NCBI RefSeq assembly: GCF_024267655.1
Contig: NZ_CP100595.1
Location: 1,984,001 to 2,048,000, forward strand
From: Arcobacter roscoffensis
GTDB taxonomy: Bacteria > Campylobacterota > Campylobacteria > Campylobacterales > Arcobacteraceae
Length of the DNA stretch: 64,000 bases
Direction of reading: 5' to 3'
Under the pieces are notes generated by a model that was not told the origin of the DNA, made no database searches, and was given only the letters and a program-made list of their open reading frames with translations. Both the position numbers and the translations under genes were made by a program. This document shows, piece after piece, positions 59,198-64,000 of this stretch. Position 1 is the first letter of the stretch. Each line of letters starts with the position of its first letter.

Positions 59198-60073
59198 CTA
59201 CTTCTTACTAACTAAAATACCACCTAAAACAATAAGTGAAATTCCTATGAATGTATACATATCAGGTATTGAGTCACCTAAAATAACACCAAAACCAATA
59301 GCAAATGGTATATTTGAGTAACTTACAACTCCAATAATACTTGCCTTACTTAAACTATATGCACGAGTTAAAAACCATTGTGAAGCAGTTGAGATGATAG
59401 CCATAAAACAAATCAATCCCCAAATAAAAGGGTCAGTATGTAGTTTAAAATCAGCATAAGGAGTAAAAAATAAAGCAATAGGAATAATCATTCCAACACC
59501 CATAAATGAAAGCATAATAAGCCTTGCATCATATATTTCTTTTATTCTTTTGATAGTTGCATAAGCTGCTGCTGCAAAAAAACCACCTAAAACACCTAAG
59601 ATATGTTCAAATGATACCTCGACACCAAAAGGTTTCATAATAAATATAATTCCTAAAAAACCAATAATTAAAGCAAAAAATGTTCTAAGACTTATTGTTT
59701 CTTTCATTAGATAATATGCAAGTATTGTTACAAAAAATGGCGAAGTTTTATTTAAAACAACAGCTTCACCTAAGGGTATTGTAGCAATTGTATAGAAGAA
59801 TAAAACCATAGCAAGAGCTCCAAATACTCCTCTTAAAAGTAATAAATGAACCTTTGATGTATCAAAAGAAACAGTTACTTTTTTCAGACTATAAAGAACG
59901 ATTAAAACCCCTAAAAAATTCCTATAAAAAACAATCTCCATAGGATCCATGCTTTGAGATAAAAACTTTGCAACTGCTCCGTTTAATGCACCGATTAAAG
60001 TACTCAGAAGCATAAAAAGTATGCCTTTGTCTATGGACTTAAAAAATGATAAATTATTTGTATTTTCTGACAT
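59198..60073 (-). CDS. EamA/DMT-family transporter
   Basis: 291 residues, ten membrane helices in two EamA repeats (5+5). 'SQSMDPMEIVFYRNFLGVLIVL' and 'RAYSLSKASIIGVVSYSNIPFAIGFGVILGDSIP' are typical. The substrate is unknown; the family exports small metabolites such as amino acids. Stops 2 bp from the protease gene's stop in convergent orientation. Confidence 0.9.
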   Translation of the reverse strand: MSENTNNLSFFKSIDKGILFMLLSTLIGALNGAVAKFLSQSMDPMEIVFYRNFLGVLIVLYSLKKVTVSFDTSKVHLLLLRGVFGALAMVLFFYTIATIPLGEAVVLNKTSPFFVTILAYYLMKETISLRTFFALIIGFLGIIFIMKPFGVEVSFEHILGVLGGFFAAAAYATIKRIKEIYDARLIMLSFMGVGMIIPIALFFTPYADFKLHTDPFIWGLICFMAIISTASQWFLTRAYSLSKASIIGVVSYSNIPFAIGFGVILGDSIPDMYTFIGISLIVLGGILVSKK

Positions 60074-60123
60074 TAAATTCCTTTGAAGATGGAATTGTAG
60101 TCAAAATTTATAAAAAAAGAGTT

Positions 60124-60927
60124 TTAAATACAACTCTTTTGATATTGTTCTTGAAAGAATGAAGGCATAACTTCAATTGTAAAAGGATACTCTTTTAAAA
60201 TCTGAATTAATACATCGTATATAACTGTAGTATCTTCAGAGGCATATTTGATTTGACTTGTACTTAAATCTTTTGATTCCCAATTTGACTTTGACATTTT
60301 TTTTGATTTTTGGAGATTTTTATCTAAGATTATTAGAGCTGCTCTTTTTGCACCTAATTGGTTTTTTGAAGATAAGCTTTTGAAGACATTTTCTAAATCA
60401 ATTGTTGATTTTAATTTTAATCTAAACTGTCTAAAAAGGGCTTCTTTATCACCTCTTAAACCACTACCTACTTTTATTATATTTTCATCTTCTAAGATAG
60501 CTATTAAAGGCTTTAAATCCCTTACTTGTTTTGTTTGAATAATATAACATTTTGATTTTGTTGCAAGTTGGATGATAGAAATACCATGCGAGGCCTCACC
60601 TTTTTTAAATGTAGGTTTTTGCTCACTATCAAAAGCTACAAAAGGAGTTTTCTCAATAGTTTTCATAGCATTTGCTAACTGTTCTGAGGTATTTATTAGT
60701 TCAATAGTTCTATTTCCTATATTATAAGAAGCTTCATTTGGCTTGATTTGCATTTCATGGGCATTATCTATTAGTGTAAAAAGTTTTATCATTGATTTTA
60801 AAGACTCTGAACCATTTGCTATGAGCTCTTGTAAATTCTTTTCTACTTTCTCTTCAAAATTATCATCTGAAAATTTTTGAATAAGGTCTAATCTATCTTT
60901 ATTAAATAAGGTGTTTGCTATTTTGAT
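60124..60927 (-). CDS. RNase D-like 3'-5' exonuclease, probable ATC start
   Basis: DEDDy exonuclease: Asp and Glu of motif I in 'FVAFDSEQKP', motif II in 'KVGSGLRGDKEAL', and the Tyr/Asp pair of motif III in 'YASEDTTVIYDV'. The first ATG (60792) is preceded by 45 in-frame codons without a stop that read like protein (starting KIANTLFNKDRLDLIQKF). A TATAAT (60963-60968) and AGGAG (60934-60938) lie upstream of this extension, with ATC (60927) 6 bp after the SD. No ATG, GTG or TTG is available in the extension. I take ATC as the start, giving 267 residues; the shorter form would leave a leader of about 160 nt. Confidence 0.8.
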   Translation of the reverse strand: MKIANTLFNKDRLDLIQKFSDDNFEEKVEKNLQELIANGSESLKSMIKLFTLIDNAHEMQIKPNEASYNIGNRTIELINTSEQLANAMKTIEKTPFVAFDSEQKPTFKKGEASHGISIIQLATKSKCYIIQTKQVRDLKPLIAILEDENIIKVGSGLRGDKEALFRQFRLKLKSTIDLENVFKSLSSKNQLGAKRAALIILDKNLQKSKKMSKSNWESKDLSTSQIKYASEDTTVIYDVLIQILKEYPFTIEVMPSFFQEQYQKSCI

Positions 60928-60933
60928 TTGATA

Positions 60934-60968
60934 CTCCTAAATAGTTTGGAAACGTTTTGCGTATTATA
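60934..60968 (-). promoter_or_regulatory. Promoter -10 and SD for the exonuclease gene
   Basis: TATAAT on the minus strand (60963-60968) predicts transcription from about 60956, and AGGAG (60934-60938) follows. The spacing fits a start at ATC 60927 rather than at the downstream ATG. Confidence 0.55.
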
Positions 60969-61016
60969 GCATAAATTAGTAGTTTATTTTTTAAGAAATA
61001 AGGAAAAACAAAGATG

Positions 61017-61036
61017 AAAAGAGATATTTCTCTTTT
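61017..61036 (-). terminator. Terminator after the NifX-like gene
   Basis: AAAAGAGA / TCTCTTTT, an 8-bp stem with a 4-nt loop, just past the stop codon of the minus-strand gene. Confidence 0.65.
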
Positions 61037-61045
61037 TATCCTTGA

Positions 61046-61438
61046 TTATACAAATTTAGATGATAATTCATTTAAAATTTTTGGTACTTCAAAAGACTCA
61101 CCATTATATTTAACTATCTTTATACCTTCACTTGTAAATGACCTTGCCGTATTTTTACAAGCAGTTTTAACTACTATATAATCACACTCATTTAAAACTC
61201 TTCCCATTTTATTGTGCTGTTCAATATGATCTGCATCATCAGAAGAGTGATTACAAGCATGATCTTCTTCAGGATTATCATGGTCTATATCATTTCTTGG
61301 ATTTTGTTTTATTTCATTTAGATTAAACGATTTAAACATACCATTCCCTGCCATAGTATAAACTGCAAACTTTGGAGTATGTCCTGCATTTGCAAAAAAG
61401 TTTAAGTTTTCATCTTTTACTGGAATTGCTATTTTCAT
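61046..61438 (-). CDS. Dinitrogenase iron-molybdenum cofactor-binding family protein
   Basis: 130 residues of the NifX/NifB C-terminal fold: 'MKIAIPVKDENLNFFANAGHTPKFAVYTM' and 'VLNECDYIVVKTACKNTARSFTSEGIKIV'. A His/Asp-rich insertion (residues about 52-75, with HDN, HACNHSSDDADHIEQHN) could bind metal. Free-standing members outside nitrogen-fixation clusters handle or sense Fe-S or Mo clusters in unclear ways. No nif genes are near. Confidence 0.85.
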   Translation of the reverse strand: MKIAIPVKDENLNFFANAGHTPKFAVYTMAGNGMFKSFNLNEIKQNPRNDIDHDNPEEDHACNHSSDDADHIEQHNKMGRVLNECDYIVVKTACKNTARSFTSEGIKIVKYNGESFEVPKILNELSSKFV

Positions 61439-61458
61439 TTTCTATCCTTTTTTATATA

Positions 61459-62040
61459 TCAATTTTTTAAATTTTTTAAAAGTAGTTTTTCTTCTTCAAG
61501 AGACAAAAACCTATGTTCACCACTTTTAATATCTAATTTTAATGAGCCAATACTTACACGAGTTAAGGTTACAACCTTTAAAGGTGTACCAAACTTGGGG
61601 TCTTTTAAACTTCCAAAAAGTCTTCTTATATGTCTATTTTTACCCTCATCTATTTGAACTCTTAGTTTTGTCTTTGCTCCACCCATACCAATTTTTTCAA
61701 CTTTTAAAGCCTTTAGTAAACCATATTTACTTTCAACACCTTTTAAAGCTTGAGAGATATGATCTTCTGTCACATGACCTCTAAGCCATATTTCATATAT
61801 CTTCACACAACTTCCTGGTTTTGTTAGGGCATTGTTTATCTGTCCATCTTGACTAAATAACAAAAGGCCTTTTGATTCTAAATCCAAACGTCCTATTGGC
61901 ATCCATTGATTATCATAAGCCCAAGAAGGTAAGATATCATAAACAGTTTTTCTTTTTAAATCATCAGATCGTGTAACTAAATAGCCTTTTGGTTTATTTA
62001 GCATAAATAGTTTTGCACTATAATTAGAAGTGTTATTCAT
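61459..62040 (-). CDS. Pseudouridine synthase, RsuA/RluB/RluE-type
   Basis: 193 residues, without an S4 domain. Catalytic block 'MPIGRLDLESKGLLLFSQDG' includes the active-site Asp, and 'LMLNKPKGYLVTRSDD' and 'EGKNRHIRRLFGSLKDP' are also diagnostic. The lack of S4 and the length resemble RluE (23S rRNA), but the exact target cannot be assigned. Start ATG. Confidence 0.9.
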   Translation of the reverse strand: MNNTSNYSAKLFMLNKPKGYLVTRSDDLKRKTVYDILPSWAYDNQWMPIGRLDLESKGLLLFSQDGQINNALTKPGSCVKIYEIWLRGHVTEDHISQALKGVESKYGLLKALKVEKIGMGGAKTKLRVQIDEGKNRHIRRLFGSLKDPKFGTPLKVVTLTRVSIGSLKLDIKSGEHRFLSLEEEKLLLKNLKN

Positions 62041-62156
62041 ATAAAGTATTCCTTATAGTTTTAGCAGTTGAAAACTAGGATTATTTATAATAAATAATAA
62101 TCTTTGAGTTTCTCGTGTATTAGATATATTATAGTGAAAAAATTCTATTTATAGTA

Positions 62157-62504
62157 TTATTCACCATTCAAAACTGACATTACTGTAGCTCTACTTGTTT
62201 TAAGTTCACTTGTTATCTTTGATATATTTATATCTCCACTTGAAGTATAATATTCTTCATCATCTAGCATACGTAAAATCACATCTTTTTTTTCAAGTAC
62301 TTGTTGTGATGTTGACTTTTTTTGAAAAGTGAAATCCTCTTCACTCATAGTTTCTAAGGCTTCTAAATCTCTTTTTATAGTAGGTACTGTAACCTTTAAC
62401 TCTTTTGCTAAATCTTTTGGCTCTTCAATTCCTCTATTTATAAGCTCACGCAAAGCTATTCTTCTTGTTTTTATTTTTCTTCTTCTATGATATGAAATCT
62501 TCAT
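62157..62504 (-). CDS. Putative HTH-containing DNA-binding protein
   Basis: 115 residues. N-terminal basic patch 'YHRRRKIKTRRIALRELINRG', then a helix-turn-helix-like 'EEPKDLAKELKVTVPTIKRDLEAL' (DeoR/HTH_11-like), and a possible second one near the end ('INISKITSELKTSRATVMSVL'). No ligand domain. Targets unknown. ATG start. Confidence 0.72.
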   Translation of the reverse strand: MKISYHRRRKIKTRRIALRELINRGIEEPKDLAKELKVTVPTIKRDLEALETMSEEDFTFQKKSTSQQVLEKKDVILRMLDDEEYYTSSGDINISKITSELKTSRATVMSVLNGE

Positions 62505-62615
62505 TTTTCTTTATTCCATAAGTTTTTTTCTATTATATCATCAAAAATAAACAGCAAAATTAAAAAAATAAGGTTAAGAAGATATAATTTTATAAACATA
62601 ACTACGGACGGATAA

Positions 62616-63422
62616 ATGAACTTAAAAAAATGGATATTCATAGCAGTACTTTTAGTGATATTTTACTATGCCTTTATTGTTAATTTTTTTATTACTCTTT
62701 CAATTATTGCTTCTTTATATGTGGCATTTAGAGTATATAAAATTTATGCAAGAAAAAAGCTAAATAAACTATCAGCTTCAAAAGAGGTATTTAGAGCAAG
62801 TGAACTTGGACACTTTATAGCACTTGTAGCAAAAGTTGCAAAGGCAGATGGAAGAGTTGATGAACTTGAAGCGCAACTAATCAGTATGATGTTTGATGAT
62901 ATAACAAAAGTTTTTGATGAAAAAGACAAAACAAGAGCTATCATGAAAGAAATCTTCAATGAAGAAAAACAAAAAGAAGATGATACAAAAGAGATAGCAC
63001 AATCTTTAAATCAGTTGTTAGGTAAAGGTTTACATAAAAGAAAACAATTTGTAGGTTTTTTGATTCAACTTGCCTTTATAGATAATGGAATAAGTAAAGA
63101 TGAAGATAAAGTCTTAAGAATCATCACAAATGAACTTGGAATTTCAACAGAAATATATGAATCTATCATAAGAAACTTTGAAAATAAGATGAAAAATAAA
63201 CAGCAAACTATGAATCCGCAAGAAGCCTATAAAATTTTAGGTGTAAGTGAAAGTGATGATATGAATACAATCAAAAAAGCTTATAGAAAACTAATAAGAG
63301 AATACCATCCAGATATAATAAGTTCACAAAATAAAGATGAAGCTTACATAGAAGAAGCTACAGCAAAAACTCAAGAAATAAACCAAGCATATCAACTTAT
63401 AAAAGACTTAAAAGGGAAATAA
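62616..63422 (+). CDS. Membrane-anchored TerB/DnaJ protein, DjlA-like
   Basis: 268 residues: two N-terminal hydrophobic stretches (about 5-42), a TerB-like helical domain (about 58-185, 'IALVAKVAKADGRVDELEAQLIS') and a C-terminal J domain (about 200-265) with the intact HPD in 'IREYHPDII'. Layout as in DjlA, a co-chaperone that activates DnaK at the inner membrane. The stop lies within a perfect inverted repeat. Confidence 0.88.
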   Translation: MNLKKWIFIAVLLVIFYYAFIVNFFITLSIIASLYVAFRVYKIYARKKLNKLSASKEVFRASELGHFIALVAKVAKADGRVDELEAQLISMMFDDITKVFDEKDKTRAIMKEIFNEEKQKEDDTKEIAQSLNQLLGKGLHKRKQFVGFLIQLAFIDNGISKDEDKVLRIITNELGISTEIYESIIRNFENKMKNKQQTMNPQEAYKILGVSESDDMNTIKKAYRKLIREYHPDIISSQNKDEAYIEEATAKTQEINQAYQLIKDLKGK

Positions 63423-63434
63423 ACTCCCTTTTAA
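63408..63434. terminator. Inverted repeat ending convergent genes
   Basis: TTAAAAGGGA / TCCCTTTTAA, a perfect 10-bp stem with a 7-nt loop, including the stop codons of both neighbours. Confidence 0.65.
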
Positions 63435-63901
63435 ACAACTATATATTTGCAGTTGTAAGAATCATTAGATAGTATTTTCATTGCAGATTTATGCAATACA
63501 GCAGGATAAACTATCGCATATCTAAACTCTACTTCTTTATCATCTAAATCATTTGTTTTAATATAATTCTTTGCATCATTAATAAAATCTTTTATATCTT
63601 CTGCTAAGATTGATTTTGATTCATTTGCATTATTACATTTTATAAGTAGTATTTTATTGGCTTTGAAACAGTATACATCTAGCCCTTGTTCTTTATCATA
63701 TGAAATCTCATACCCTAAATCTTCGTATTTTTTACCTACACGAGATTGTAAACTTAAACCTTGTTTTTCATGTTCTTCACTAATTTTAATTCTTCGTTTT
63801 TTGTCTTTTGAATTTAGTAACTTTCTAAATAGTATAATACCAATAATTATCGGTATTATGTGCCAGATTTTTAAAAAAGATGCGATTACCATATCAAGCA
63901 T
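63431..63901 (-). CDS. Membrane-anchored Mrr/restriction-endonuclease-like protein
   Basis: 156 residues. An N-terminal helix ('IWHIIPIIIGIILFRKLL') is followed by a short domain resembling Mrr-type nucleases: 'RVGKKYEDLGYEISYDKEQGLDVYCFKANKILLIKCNN' has the D-x(n)-x-x-K pattern, with Ile-Lys-Cys-Asn in place of the usual Gln-Cys-Lys. The N-terminal helix is unusual for a nuclease. DNA cleavage is uncertain. Its start is 15 bp from the upstream gene's stop. Confidence 0.68.
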   Translation of the reverse strand: MLDMVIASFLKIWHIIPIIIGIILFRKLLNSKDKKRRIKISEEHEKQGLSLQSRVGKKYEDLGYEISYDKEQGLDVYCFKANKILLIKCNNANESKSILAEDIKDFINDAKNYIKTNDLDDKEVEFRYAIVYPAVLHKSAMKILSNDSYNCKYIVV

Positions 63902-63916
63902 TTTATTTCTCTTTTA

Positions 63917-64000
63917 TTATTCTTGTGATTCAGTAGAATCTTCAGGATCTTTGTTTTCTTTTGCAGCTTGTTTCTTAAGACGTTTTTCTTCTTTTTTCTT
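63917..64000 (-). CDS. Lys/Glu-rich C-terminal end of a gene running off the window
   Basis: Only the last 27 codons are visible: a highly charged tail 'KKKEEKRLKKQAAKENKDPE' ending in TESQE. Probably the cytoplasmic tail of a membrane or secretion-related protein; the identity cannot be determined. Co-directional with the Mrr-like gene, 15 bp before it. Confidence 0.6.
   Translation of the reverse strand, partial: KKKEEKRLKKQAAKENKDPEDSTESQE

Overview
The window is strongly AT-rich chromosomal DNA of a Campylobacterota bacterium, most likely Arcobacter sensu lato (Arcobacteraceae). This is inferred from gene content: ubiX-coaD-tmk-hisS-speA-cysE gene order, an ArsS-type sensor kinase, many sensor kinases with the 'IAHQWRQP' H-box, a HugZ-like protein, frequent TTG starts and short spacers. 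Nearly everything is single-copy chromosomal housekeeping or signalling. I see no prophage, conjugative element, rRNA operon or CRISPR array. One tRNA (initiator Met) is present.

Layout. 1-3.2 kb: a two-component operon headed by a Ser-rich, polyproline protein, then a serine-recombinase-fold protein lacking its catalytic serine. 3.4-9.5 kb: a tight operon ubiX-coaD-tmk-hisS-speA-cysE-TauE-like exporter. 9.6-15.4 kb: a variable stretch with a PAS kinase, a RAYT (REP-associated tyrosine transposase), dispersed REP-like hairpins, a DISM-GGDEF protein and a candidate type I toxin-antitoxin locus. 15.3-17.9 kb: an AcnA-like protein that has lost its key aconitase residues. 18.5-32 kb: uvrA, DUF309, a CNNM/CorC-type protein with an alpha-carbonic anhydrase, a HugZ-like protein, ankyrin protein, AI-2E-family permease, DTW protein, L,D-transpeptidase and several unknowns. 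32.5-49.2 kb: a signalling-rich block with two DUF3365 haem-c-type sensors, a substrate-binding/GGDEF hybrid, an HDOD-response regulator-kinase operon, sfsA, a second CNNM paralogue and another sensor kinase. 49.3-64 kb: tRNA-fMet, parvulin, PQQ-type dehydrogenase, DEAD-box helicase, hydrolases, SDR, YitT, secreted trypsin-like protein, EamA transporter, RNase D-like exonuclease, pseudouridine synthase and a TerB/DnaJ protein.

Most interesting region: 15.1-15.36 kb, between the GGDEF gene and the aconitase-like gene. A consensus promoter precedes a short RNA of about 88 nt ending in a perfect intrinsic terminator. Just downstream on the same strand is a 20-codon ORF (MLYKLVVLILIFSVLAIELY) with a strong Shine-Dalgarno sequence. 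The 5' end of the short RNA is complementary over about 25 nt, with one 2-nt bulge, to the SD/start region of the ORF, and its hairpin loop is complementary to a hairpin loop in the ORF's 3' UTR. The start codon lies in a perfect 8-bp stem with GGAG as the loop. This looks like an Ibs-like hydrophobic toxin with an RNA antitoxin. A start-less relict of the same peptide lies 2.3 kb upstream, next to a REP hairpin. Other points for follow-up: two genes whose frames, promoters and SD sequences point to ATC/ATT starts, and a 10-bp tandem repeat upstream of the two-component operon.
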